From Clostridia bacterium (GTDB taxonomy: Bacteria; Bacillota; Clostridia; Oscillospirales; CAG-382): DNA of 7,629 bases. Below are positions 1 to 6,447 of the stretch, in pieces. A program made the translations under genes and the position numbers. The stretch covers positions 1 to 7,629 of the forward strand of contig JAGBCG010000222.1 of assembly GCA_017938055.1 (NCBI GenBank). The letters are read 5' to 3'. Each line of letters begins with the position of its first letter. Within the stretch, counting starts at the first letter, position 1. Below the pieces are notes generated by a model, which was given only the letters and a program-made list of their open reading frames with translations, made no database searches and was not told the DNA's origin.

Positions 1-847
1 CAATAATTTTTGCACCTATTGTATAGTGCCTTATGTCAGAGGTCGTGAAAGAAGCCGTAAAAAAGAGCAAATTATTGCTGAAGTCAAAGAGCTTGTTAAA
101 AACGGATATAAAGAGATAACATTGTTGGGACAAAACGTAAATTCCTACGGAAAGGGACTTGAAGAAAGTACGGATTTTGCGACCCTTGTGGAGGATATCT
201 GTAAATTAGAGGGCGATTTTACACTGAGATTTATGACCTCTCACCCAAAAGACGTGTCTGATAGACTCATACAGGTAATAAGGGATAACCCAAAGGTTGA
301 ACGGCATTTTCACTTGCCTGTCCAGTCGGGAAGCAGTAAGGTATTAAAGTCAATGAACAGAAAGTACACAAGACAAGGTTATCTTGAAACTGTAAGAAAG
401 CTTCGGGAAAATATACCTGATATTGTGTTGACAACGGATATTATAGTGGGCTTTCCCGGTGAAACTGCTGAGGATTTTGACCAAACGCTAAGTCTTGTAA
501 AAGAAGTGAAGTTTGACGGAGTTTTTTCGTTCATCTATTCAAAACGTCCCGGAACGCCGGCAAGTACATATGAGGATGTAATGACGGACGAGGAAAAATC
601 CCAAAACATGTCACGCCTGTTATCACTTCACAGAGAAAATATAACAGCAATAAACGCTTCATATGTAGGAAAGACCGTAAGGGTGCTGTGCGAAGAAAGA
701 AAGAAAAGTGATAATACCTATATGGGAAAGACAAGCTCGTTTAAGCTGGTAAGCTTTGAAAGCGAAAGGGAAGACCTTTACGGAAAATATGTTGATGTAA
801 AGATAGAAAAATATAGTGAAAGCATGCTTTTTGGAAAAGCACTGTAA
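1..847 (+). CDS. miaB: tRNA-2-methylthio-N6-dimethylallyladenosine synthase MiaB (3' part)
   Basis: MiaB is a radical-SAM enzyme with two [4Fe-4S] clusters that adds a methylthio group to i6A at position 37 of tRNAs reading UNN codons. The window opens inside the gene: the reading frame runs from base 2, and base 1 would be the last base of the first cysteine codon of the CxxxCxxC motif. The first visible residues are NNFCTYC, which supply the second and third cysteines, followed by the family-typical IVPYVRGRERSR. Other MiaB hallmarks are LLGQNVNSYG, the HLPVQSGS segment with MNRKYTR, and DIIVGFPGET. The last ~65 of 281 visible residues form the TRAM RNA-binding domain (from about NASYVGKTVRVL). 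The UPF0004 N-terminal domain and start codon lie upstream of the window. An internal GTG at base 26 is not the start. The gene is followed after 16 nt by the YlbF-family gene, whose ribosome-binding site overlaps the miaB stop. Identification is firm; MtaB-type paralogues lack this motif set. Confidence 0.95.
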   Translation, partial: NNFCTYCIVPYVRGRERSRKKEQIIAEVKELVKNGYKEITLLGQNVNSYGKGLEESTDFATLVEDICKLEGDFTLRFMTSHPKDVSDRLIQVIRDNPKVERHFHLPVQSGSSKVLKSMNRKYTRQGYLETVRKLRENIPDIVLTTDIIVGFPGETAEDFDQTLSLVKEVKFDGVFSFIYSKRPGTPASTYEDVMTDEEKSQNMSRLLSLHRENITAINASYVGKTVRVLCEERKKSDNTYMGKTSSFKLVSFESEREDLYGKYVDVKIEKYSESMLFGKAL

Positions 848-863
848 GGAAAGGAAGAATAAA

Positions 864-1292
864 ATGGAAATAATTGAACTTGCAAGAGCTCTTGGAGAAA
901 AACTGGCAGATAGTCAGCAGTATAAAAATTTTTGTGAAACACGGGATAAATGTAAAGCCAATACAATTCTTAAAGCAAAGCTTGACGAATTCAAGGTGCA
1001 GAAAAAGGTGTATGATATAGAAAGTCAAAAGGAAGAAAATGACGAAAATCTTCTTGATGCAATCAGTGCAAGAATGGAAACCTTGTATTCCGAAATAACA
1101 CAGCATCCTGAGATGAAAGCATATACAAAAGCAGAGGACGAACTCAATGTGCTTATGTCTGCAATAAATATGACAATCACGTCATATATAAGTCCGGAAA
1201 ATCTGACAAGCGAAACACAATATGATGACAGCGATGATGAGGAAAATGGTGGATGTACTCATAATTGCAGTACCTGCAAAGGTTGTCACTGA
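864..1292 (+). CDS. YlbF/YmcA (RicA/RicF-like) family protein with Cys-rich tail
   Basis: This 142-residue protein belongs to the YlbF/YmcA family of small helical proteins. In Bacillus subtilis YmcA and YlbF, with YaaT, form the RicAFT (Y) complex, which binds Fe-S clusters and influences RNase Y-dependent mRNA processing, competence, biofilm formation and sporulation. The body is charged and helical (MEIIELARALGEKLADS at the start, KAKLDEFKVQKKVYDIESQKEE in the middle). The C-terminus carries four cysteines spaced C-x3-C-x2-C-x2-C (C131, C135, C138, C141), suited to binding a metal or Fe-S cluster. The position just after miaB and before mutS matches B. subtilis ymcA, so a RicA-like identity is likely, but family members are hard to tell apart by eye and no symbol is given. 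The start is the ATG at 864, preceded by a purine-rich Shine-Dalgarno site (AAGGAAAGGAAG, 846-857). A longer frame from ATG 816 lies inside miaB and has no such site. Confidence 0.88.
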   Translation: MEIIELARALGEKLADSQQYKNFCETRDKCKANTILKAKLDEFKVQKKVYDIESQKEENDENLLDAISARMETLYSEITQHPEMKAYTKAEDELNVLMSAINMTITSYISPENLTSETQYDDSDDEENGGCTHNCSTCKGCH

Positions 1293-1325
1293 TAAAACCC
1301 ATTTTGAATAAGGATAGGTAAAAAT

Positions 1326-3932
1326 ATGCCATATACGCCAATGATGCTTCAGTATCTTGAAGTAAAGGAGCAGTATAAAAACGAAATACTTTTCTACCGT
1401 CTTGGAGATTTCTATGAGATGTTCTTTGAGGACGCAAAAATTGTTTCCAAGGAGCTTGAGCTGACACTTACGGGAAAGAGCTGCGGTATGGAAGAAAGAG
1501 CACCTATGTGCGGAGTACCATACCACAGTGCCGAAACATATATAGCAAGACTTGTAAAGAAAGGCTACACGGTAGTTGTGTGTGAACAGGCAGAGGATCC
1601 TGCAACGGCAAAAGGACTTGTAAAACGTGAAGTGTCAAGGGTAATAACACCCGGAACTGTCACAGAGAGTACTATGCTTCAGGAGGGCAGGAATAATTAT
1701 CTTTGCTCAATGTATATTTCAGGCTCGGTGTGCGGACTTTGCTTTGCGGACGTGTCCACAGCGAAAATTTTTGTTACGCAGATAACTGACGGAGAAATGA
1801 ATAAGCGTGTAATAAATGAGCTTGCAAGCTATTGTCCGAGTGAAATTATTACAAACGCTGATAGGGACGGAATAAAGGAAATATATAACTATATAAATGA
1901 TAGACTTGGAGCTGTTTTCAATGACAGAGCCGCCTCCCTTTATACACCAGGAGCGTACCAAAGAGTATGTGAGCATTTTGGCAGAGATGAGCTTGATAAA
2001 TCATTTTTGAATGAAAACTCGTGTGCTGTTGATGCACTTGCGGCACTTATGTCTTATATTGCACAAACTCAAAAGGTGGATTTGTCGTATCTCAATAAAA
2101 TCACAAGCTATCAGGCAAGCACTTTTCTTGGAATTGACGTCAATTCAAGACGAAACCTTGAGCTTTGTGAAACAATGCGTACCCGTGAAAAGAAAGGCAC
2201 ACTGCTGTGGGTGCTTGATAAAACAAAAACAGCAATGGGTGCAAGACTTTTGCGTAAATGGATAGAAATGCCGCTTGTAAACTGTAATGAAATACAGAGA
2301 AGACAAAAGGCGGTAGGAGAACTGTATGACAGCTTTATAGTAAAGGAAGAATTACAGCAGCTTTTAAGCGAAATCGGTGACCTTGAACGCCTTATGACAA
2401 GGGTGGTGTATAATACCACTAACGGTAAGGATATGAAAGCAATAGAAAACTCGGTAAAGGTTATTCCGCAGATAAAACAACTGCTTTCTTCCTTTAATAG
2501 CCCCGAACTTAAACAACTGTGCGATAGCCTTGATACCTTGCAGGATATTGGTGAATATATAAACAATGCAATTACGGATGACCCGCCGTTTTCAGTAAGA
2601 GAGGGCGAATTTATTAAGGACGGCTTCTCACAGGAGGTTGACGAGCTTCGTTTAATGATGAAGGACGGACATTCCTGGATGACAAGAATTGAACAGTCGG
2701 AAAAAGAGCTTACGGGAATTAAGAACTTAAAGGTGGGATATAACAGAGTTTTCGGTTATTATATTGAAGTTACAAATTCCTTTAAAGACATGGTGCCCGA
2801 CAGATACGTAAGAAAGCAGACACTTACGGGAGCTGAGCGTTTTATAACACAGGAGCTCAAGGAAATGGAAACTAAAGTGCTTGGAGCAAAGGAAAGACTT
2901 GTGGCAATTGAATACGAGCTTTTCCAGAAGCTGCGTGAGTTTGTGGCAGATAACCTGAACAGAGTTCAAAAGACAGCTGTTTTGCTTGCAAAGCTTGATG
3001 TGTATGTTTCACTTGCAGATGTTGCGAAAAAGAATAATTATACCTGCCCTGAGGTTGATACATCAGAGGTGCTTGAGCTTAAGGACGCAAGACATCCTGT
3101 GGTTGAGTGCTTTATGAAAAACGAAATGTTTGTGCCAAACGATGTTCACCTTGATGAAAACACAAGACTTTTGCTTATAACAGGACCGAATATGGCGGGT
3201 AAATCTACATATATGCGTCAGACGGCGTTGATAATAATAATGGCACAGATAGGCTCCTTTGTTCCTGCAAGAAGTGCAAGAATAGGTATTGTAGATAAAG
3301 TGTTTACGAGAATCGGAGCATCCGATGACTTGGCACAGGGACAATCAACCTTTATGCTTGAAATGAGCGAATGTGCATATATATTGCAAAATGCAACCAG
3401 AAAGAGCTTTATTGTGTATGATGAAATAGGCAGAGGAACATCGACTTATGACGGCATGAGTATAGCAAGAGCTATAGTGGAGTACACGGTAAGTAAAAAG
3501 CTGTATGCAAAAACAATGTTTGCAACACATTACCATGAACTGACAGAGCTTAGTCAGGTTTGCAAGGGTGTTGCCAATTTCAATATAATTGCCAAAAAGC
3601 GTGGGGACGATTTGATATTCCTAAGAAAAATAGTTGAGGGAGCAGCAGACCGAAGCTACGGAATAGAGGTAGCAAAGCTTGCAGGAGTGCCAAAGAGTAT
3701 TGTTGCAAGAGCAAATGAAATTCTGGGTGAAATTGAAGAAAAGCATAATGTAACACCAGTAGCTGCTCAAATGCCGAAAGAAATAAAGAATTCAGATATG
3801 CTAACCCTCAGCCTTGACAGTTTTGCAACTGAACAGGCGTGTGAAAGAATCAAAAAGCTTGATATTAATACTCTGACACCTATTGAAGCTCTTACAACAT
3901 TGTATGAACTTCGTAAGATGCTTGAGCAGTAA
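1326..3932 (+). CDS. mutS: DNA mismatch repair protein MutS
   Basis: MutS recognises base mismatches and small loops in newly replicated DNA and starts repair in an ATP-dependent way. The 868-residue length fits MutS1 proteins (about 850-870). Near the N-terminus, GDFYEMF contains F29 and E31, the Phe-x-Glu wedge that contacts the mismatch. The ATPase at the C-terminal end shows the Walker A loop GPNMAGKST (620-628), the signature loop STFMLEM (674-680), the Walker B acidic pair D699-E700 within YDEIGRGTSTYDG, and the switch histidine H735 in FATHYHEL. The extreme C-terminus (TPIEALTTLYEL) is the usual MutS helix-turn-helix dimerisation tail. The start at ATG 1326 has a purine-rich ribosome-binding site (AAGGATAGG, 1310-1318) and a family-typical N-terminus. 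All catalytic residues are intact. The usual C-terminal clamp-binding QLSLF-type motif is not clear; the nearest match is LTLSLDSF (826-833). mutL does not follow directly. Confidence 0.97.
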   Translation: MPYTPMMLQYLEVKEQYKNEILFYRLGDFYEMFFEDAKIVSKELELTLTGKSCGMEERAPMCGVPYHSAETYIARLVKKGYTVVVCEQAEDPATAKGLVKREVSRVITPGTVTESTMLQEGRNNYLCSMYISGSVCGLCFADVSTAKIFVTQITDGEMNKRVINELASYCPSEIITNADRDGIKEIYNYINDRLGAVFNDRAASLYTPGAYQRVCEHFGRDELDKSFLNENSCAVDALAALMSYIAQTQKVDLSYLNKITSYQASTFLGIDVNSRRNLELCETMRTREKKGTLLWVLDKTKTAMGARLLRKWIEMPLVNCNEIQRRQKAVGELYDSFIVKEELQQLLSEIGDLERLMTRVVYNTTNGKDMKAIENSVKVIPQIKQLLSSFNSPELKQLCDSLDTLQDIGEYINNAITDDPPFSVREGEFIKDGFSQEVDELRLMMKDGHSWMTRIEQSEKELTGIKNLKVGYNRVFGYYIEVTNSFKDMVPDRYVRKQTLTGAERFITQELKEMETKVLGAKERLVAIEYELFQKLREFVADNLNRVQKTAVLLAKLDVYVSLADVAKKNNYTCPEVDTSEVLELKDARHPVVECFMKNEMFVPNDVHLDENTRLLLITGPNMAGKSTYMRQTALIIIMAQIGSFVPARSARIGIVDKVFTRIGASDDLAQGQSTFMLEMSECAYILQNATRKSFIVYDEIGRGTSTYDGMSIARAIVEYTVSKKLYAKTMFATHYHELTELSQVCKGVANFNIIAKKRGDDLIFLRKIVEGAADRSYGIEVAKLAGVPKSIVARANEILGEIEEKHNVTPVAAQMPKEIKNSDMLTLSLDSFATEQACERIKKLDINTLTPIEALTTLYELRKMLEQ

Positions 3933-3972
3933 TAAATAACAAAATAATAAATGATAAGGGAGGTAAGCTTTA

Positions 3973-4065
3973 ATGAAAAGCCACGGGCGACGATGCGGCA
4001 TAATATTAAAACAGAATATATACGCCGGTTTGGATGAAATTGAAGACTTACCTTGTCCTATATAA
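3973..4065 (+). CDS. possible 30-residue small ORF or leader peptide upstream of mgtE
   Basis: A short frame starts at ATG 3973, 9 nt after a strong GGGAGG Shine-Dalgarno-like site (3958-3963), and ends at TAA 4063. It would encode 30 residues beginning MKSHGRRCGI and ending EDLPCPI, with two cysteines and no membrane segment. I recognise no family. It could be a small protein, or a leader peptide whose translation alters the folding of the mgtE leader. Against a real gene, the whole frame lies inside the predicted outer helix of the leader, and the last three bases of its ribosome-binding site are themselves paired there, so the purine run may be structural. Treat it as a candidate only. Confidence 0.25.
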   Translation: MKSHGRRCGIILKQNIYAGLDEIEDLPCPI

Positions 4066-4087
4066 TCAAAACCTGCGTATAGTGCCG

Positions 4088-4118
4088 TATCCTCAAATAA
4101 AACGCAGTTAGGAGGATA
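4088..4118 (+). promoter_or_regulatory. mgtE ribosome-binding site with complementary anti-Shine-Dalgarno strand
   Basis: The mgtE Shine-Dalgarno site AGGAGG (4110-4115) lies 9 nt before the ATG. Seven bases upstream, TATCCTC (4088-4094), are perfectly complementary to GAGGATA (4112-4118), with a 17-nt loop. Formation of this helix would block ribosome loading. The loop contains ACGCAG (4102-4107), which is complementary to CTGCGT (4073-4078), so the site could be locked into a pseudoknot or switched between two folds. The pairing is seen directly; the regulatory role is inferred. Confidence 0.45.
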
Positions 4119-4124
4119 AAGCAA

Positions 4125-5495
4125 ATGCGTGAAAACTATGTTGACTTTGAAAATGAAATGAATGAATTGCTCTCTAATAAAAATTACGAAAGAATAAGAG
4201 AGCTTATGGAAGAAACACCTCCGGCAGACGCTGCAGAGTATCTTGAAGAACAGCCGATAAAGACGGTTCTTATGCTTATGAAAGTGCTGCCTAAGGATAT
4301 AATGGCTGACATATTCAGTTATTTTGAATCGGACGTACAGGAGAATATCTTTAAAAATGCTTCGGAGGCGGAAATAGTTTCTATTCTTGAAGAATTAAGT
4401 ACGGACGATGCGGCAGATGCACTGTCGGAATTGCCAGCAAACTTTGTAAGAAGAATTCTGAAATATGCCGATGCCGAAACAAGAGGACGTATAAACAGCT
4501 TTCTGAACTATCCCGAAAAAAGCGTGGGAAGTATTATGACAAGCGAATATACAAGCCTTAAAAGTAATATGACGGTTGCAGAGGCAATAGAATATATAAG
4601 ACGAGTAGCACCTGATAAGGAAACAGTTTACACCTGTTATGTGCTTGGATACAGAAGAAAGCTGATAGGTGTTGTAGAGCTAAAGGAAATTCTGTCCTGC
4701 CGTGATGACCTTGAAACAGTAGAAAACCTGATGGAAACAAATATTGTCAAGGTGTATACAAGGGATGACAGACAGGAAGCGGCAAGACTTACAAAAAAAT
4801 ATGACATTAATGCTTTGCCTGTAGTTGACAGTGAAGAAAAGCTTGTAGGTATAGTAACTGTCGATGACGTTGTGGACGTAATTGAAGAAGAAGCAACAAA
4901 AGATATTCAGCAAATGGCGGCTATTGCTCACGTAGAAACGCCATACCTTAAAACAAGCGTGTTTTCACTTGTAAAAGCAAGAATACCATGGCTGCTTGTT
5001 TTGATGTTTGCAGGTATGTTGAATGGAATTATTTTGGGAAGATATGAAGCGGCAATATCTGCTCTGCCGATATTCGTAACCTTTATGCCAATGCTTACGG
5101 GAACGGGAGGAAACTCGGGTTCTCAGACAACGGCGACAGTAATACGTGCAATAAGCCTTGACGAGCTGGAAATACGAGATTCTCTTAAAGTAATGTGGAA
5201 AGAGATAAGAGTTGCACTTACTATAGGAATTGTGTTTGGACTGCTTAACTTTGCAAGAATATACTTCTTCTCCGATGACCCTGATAAGATAATAATAGGT
5301 GTGGTGCTTGGCATTTCCATGATTTTTACAATCATTATGGCAAAATCGTTGGGTGCTGTGCTTCCGCTGCTTGCAAAAAAAATAAAACTGGACCCTGCTG
5401 TTGTAGCTTCTCCCATGATTACAACAATAGTTGACGTAGTAAGCCTTGCCTTCTATTTTAGTCTGGCAATGATTATGCTGTCACACAGACTTTAA
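4125..5495 (+). CDS. mgtE: magnesium transporter MgtE
   Basis: MgtE is a dimeric Mg2+ channel in the cytoplasmic membrane, gated by its cytosolic Mg2+-sensing domains. At 456 residues it is the usual size. Residues ~1-130 form the helical N domain (LSTDDAADALSELP is typical). Residues ~135-258 are a CBS pair, from GSIMTSEYTSL to LVGIVTVDDVVDVIEEEATKD, and lead into the plug helix. About five membrane segments follow from residue ~285: IPWLLVLMFAGMLNGIILG, then the conserved MPMLTGTGGNSGSQ (GGNSGSQ at 328-334), VALTIGIVFGLLNF, IIIGVVLGISMIF, and SPMITTIVDVVSLAFYF. The last contains D437, which aligns by motif with the pore aspartate of Thermus MgtE. The ATG has an AGGAGG site at 4110-4115, itself able to pair with upstream sequence. 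The gene follows mutS in the place where mutL is often found, with no functional link apparent. Nothing looks broken. Confidence 0.96.
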   Translation: MRENYVDFENEMNELLSNKNYERIRELMEETPPADAAEYLEEQPIKTVLMLMKVLPKDIMADIFSYFESDVQENIFKNASEAEIVSILEELSTDDAADALSELPANFVRRILKYADAETRGRINSFLNYPEKSVGSIMTSEYTSLKSNMTVAEAIEYIRRVAPDKETVYTCYVLGYRRKLIGVVELKEILSCRDDLETVENLMETNIVKVYTRDDRQEAARLTKKYDINALPVVDSEEKLVGIVTVDDVVDVIEEEATKDIQQMAAIAHVETPYLKTSVFSLVKARIPWLLVLMFAGMLNGIILGRYEAAISALPIFVTFMPMLTGTGGNSGSQTTATVIRAISLDELEIRDSLKVMWKEIRVALTIGIVFGLLNFARIYFFSDDPDKIIIGVVLGISMIFTIIMAKSLGAVLPLLAKKIKLDPAVVASPMITTIVDVVSLAFYFSLAMIMLSHRL

Positions 5496-5502
5496 TTAAA
5501 GC

Positions 5503-5526
5503 TTGTGATGGCTTAGAGCATCATAA
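5503..5526 (+). other. small hairpin in the mgtE-murB spacer
   Basis: TTGTGATG (5503-5510) pairs with CATCATAA (5519-5526), 8 pairs including one G-U, around an 8-nt loop. It sits 7 nt after the mgtE stop and is not followed by a T-run, so it is not a typical intrinsic terminator. It may protect the 3' end of a processed mgtE transcript or be incidental. Confidence 0.25.
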
Positions 5527-5547
5527 TATTGTAAAGGACTGACCTTG

Positions 5548-6447
5548 ATGATAAAACCAATCCTTAATAAATCACTCAAAGAGCTCTCGAGCATGAAAAC
5601 CGGCGGAAATGCAAAAGAAGTGTATTTTCCTGAAAATACACAGGCAATGCTTTGCCTTGTAAATGAGCTTGTAATGCAAAATAAAAAATATACAGTCCTT
5701 GGCAATATGTCAAATGTTCTTTTGCCTGATAGGGGAATGAATATTCCTTTGGTAGTGACTACTAATATGAAACACACGTGTGTGGTAAGTGAAACGGAAA
5801 CAACGATTACTGTTTTTGCTGAATGTGGAGTTTCAATTACAAAATTCAGCTTTGAGATGTGCAAAAAAGGCTATAGCGGACTTGAGTTTTCATACGGAAT
5901 CCCCGGAAGTGTGGGTGGTGCTGTATACATGAATGCAGGAGCGTATGGCGGTGAAGTTAAGGATGTAATTACCAAGGTAAAAGCTTGCGATAAAAAGGGG
6001 AATATATTTGAATTTACAAATGAAGAATGCGAATTTGGTTACCGTCATAGCAGATTTGTAAATGATGAATATGTAATTCTTGGTGCAGAGTTTGTGTTGA
6101 CGAAGGCGGATGCGGACGAGTGTACCAAAAATGCAAAGGAAATAATGCAAAAAAGAATTGATAAACAGCCTTTGGAATACCCGTCTTGCGGAAGCACGTT
6201 TAAAAGACCGGAGGGCTTTTTTGCAGGAAAATTGATACAGGACAGTGAGCTTATGGGCTGTAGCATCGGTGGGGCACAGGTGTCAGAAAAACACGCAGGA
6301 TTTGTAATAAATAGAAATAATGCCACAACAGATGACGTTTTGAAGCTTATGAGATATGTACGAAAAACGGTATATGAAAAATTTGGAGTAATGCTTGAAG
6401 AAGAAATAAAACTTCTTGATGAAAACGGAGAAATTTTTAAGCTATGA
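5548..6447 (+). CDS. murB: UDP-N-acetylenolpyruvoylglucosamine reductase MurB
   Basis: MurB is the FAD-dependent, NADPH-using cytosolic enzyme that reduces UDP-GlcNAc-enolpyruvate to UDP-MurNAc in peptidoglycan precursor synthesis. The 299-residue length fits the shorter, Gram-positive-type MurB. Seen in order are the N-terminal FAD-domain segment MKTGGNA with LGNMSNVLLPD, the flavin-binding GIPGSVGGAVYMNAGA (117-132), YRHSRF, the catalytic serine S216 in SCGSTFKRP, GFVINRNNATTDDV, and the C-terminal LEEEIKLL, whose E286 fits the catalytic glutamate. The usual LGNGSN or LGGGSN turn reads LGNMSN here. I chose the ATG at 5548; a TTG directly before it (5545) would add one residue. AAAGGA (5533-5538) can serve either start. 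The stop codon overlaps the start of whiA by 4 nt (ATGA), so the two are probably translated together. murB next to whiA is a known clostridial arrangement, but rapZ and yvcK, often between them, are missing. Confidence 0.95.
   Translation: MIKPILNKSLKELSSMKTGGNAKEVYFPENTQAMLCLVNELVMQNKKYTVLGNMSNVLLPDRGMNIPLVVTTNMKHTCVVSETETTITVFAECGVSITKFSFEMCKKGYSGLEFSYGIPGSVGGAVYMNAGAYGGEVKDVITKVKACDKKGNIFEFTNEECEFGYRHSRFVNDEYVILGAEFVLTKADADECTKNAKEIMQKRIDKQPLEYPSCGSTFKRPEGFFAGKLIQDSELMGCSIGGAQVSEKHAGFVINRNNATTDDVLKLMRYVRKTVYEKFGVMLEEEIKLLDENGEIFKL
6444..6447 (+). promoter_or_regulatory. ATGA stop-start overlap coupling murB and whiA
   Basis: The whiA ATG (6444-6446) overlaps the murB TGA stop (6445-6447). 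No good Shine-Dalgarno site is found at normal distance; the closest purine run, GGAG at 6427-6430, is 13 nt away. This layout usually means whiA is translated by ribosomes finishing murB. It also supports this start codon for whiA. Confidence 0.7.

Larger units (their letters stand above)
3951..4124 (+). promoter_or_regulatory. structured 5' leader of mgtE, candidate cis-regulatory RNA
   Basis: The 192-nt spacer between mutS and mgtE has dense pairing potential. An outer helix pairs AGGTAAG (3961-3967) with CTTACCT (4047-4053), 7 of 7 pairs, with a further AGG/CCT (3957-3959 with 4057-4059). It encloses a long hairpin at 3996-4027: 11 Watson-Crick pairs with one A-C mismatch and one bulged A, around the loop AAAACAG. 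Next to mgtE, TATCCTC (4088-4094) pairs with GAGGATA (4112-4118), covering the mgtE Shine-Dalgarno site. CTGCGT (4073-4078) pairs with ACGCAG (4102-4107) and interleaves with that helix, giving either an H-type pseudoknot or two alternative states. mgtE genes are often controlled by the Mg2+-sensing M-box, so a Mg2+-responsive switch is the natural guess. However, the M-box core (GGTGAGGCTCC, CTGCTGCCC paired with GGGTCAACAG) is absent. No terminator-like U-run is present, so control of translation is the more likely mode. The structure is from hand pairing only. Confidence 0.5.

Noticed and set aside
741..1106. Minus-strand open frames, for example 741-1106, 2111-2566, 3801-4124 and 6942-7394
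   Set aside because: They lie opposite well-supported plus-strand genes, have no recognisable domains or ribosome-binding sites, and reflect the codon bias of the real genes.
816..1292. Longer start (ATG 816) for the YlbF-family protein
   Set aside because: It lies inside miaB, has no ribosome-binding site, and would add 16 residues unlike the family. ATG 864 has a good site.
3923..3951. Sigma-A promoter for mgtE (TTGAGC, 17 nt, TAATAA)
   Set aside because: The -10 element matches the consensus at only 3 of 6 positions and the region is uniformly AT-rich, so such matches are expected by chance.
3977..4030. c-di-GMP-I (GEMM) riboswitch, because of AAAGCCACGGG
   Set aside because: Only this short string resembles the motif. 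The GGCAAACC stem upstream and the tetraloop-receptor arrangement are missing.
3951..4124. A standard M-box (ykoK) Mg2+ riboswitch
   Set aside because: The position upstream of mgtE is right, but the GGTGAGGCTCC segment and the CTGCTGCCC/GGGTCAACAG helix that define the M-box are not present. It is kept only as a structured leader of unknown class.
5503..5526. Rho-independent terminator after mgtE
   Set aside because: The stem is AT-rich and there is no T-run after it.
5545..6447. TTG at 5545 as the murB start
   Set aside because: An ATG follows immediately at 5548 and is served by the same purine site. The difference is a single residue, so it cannot be excluded but is less likely.
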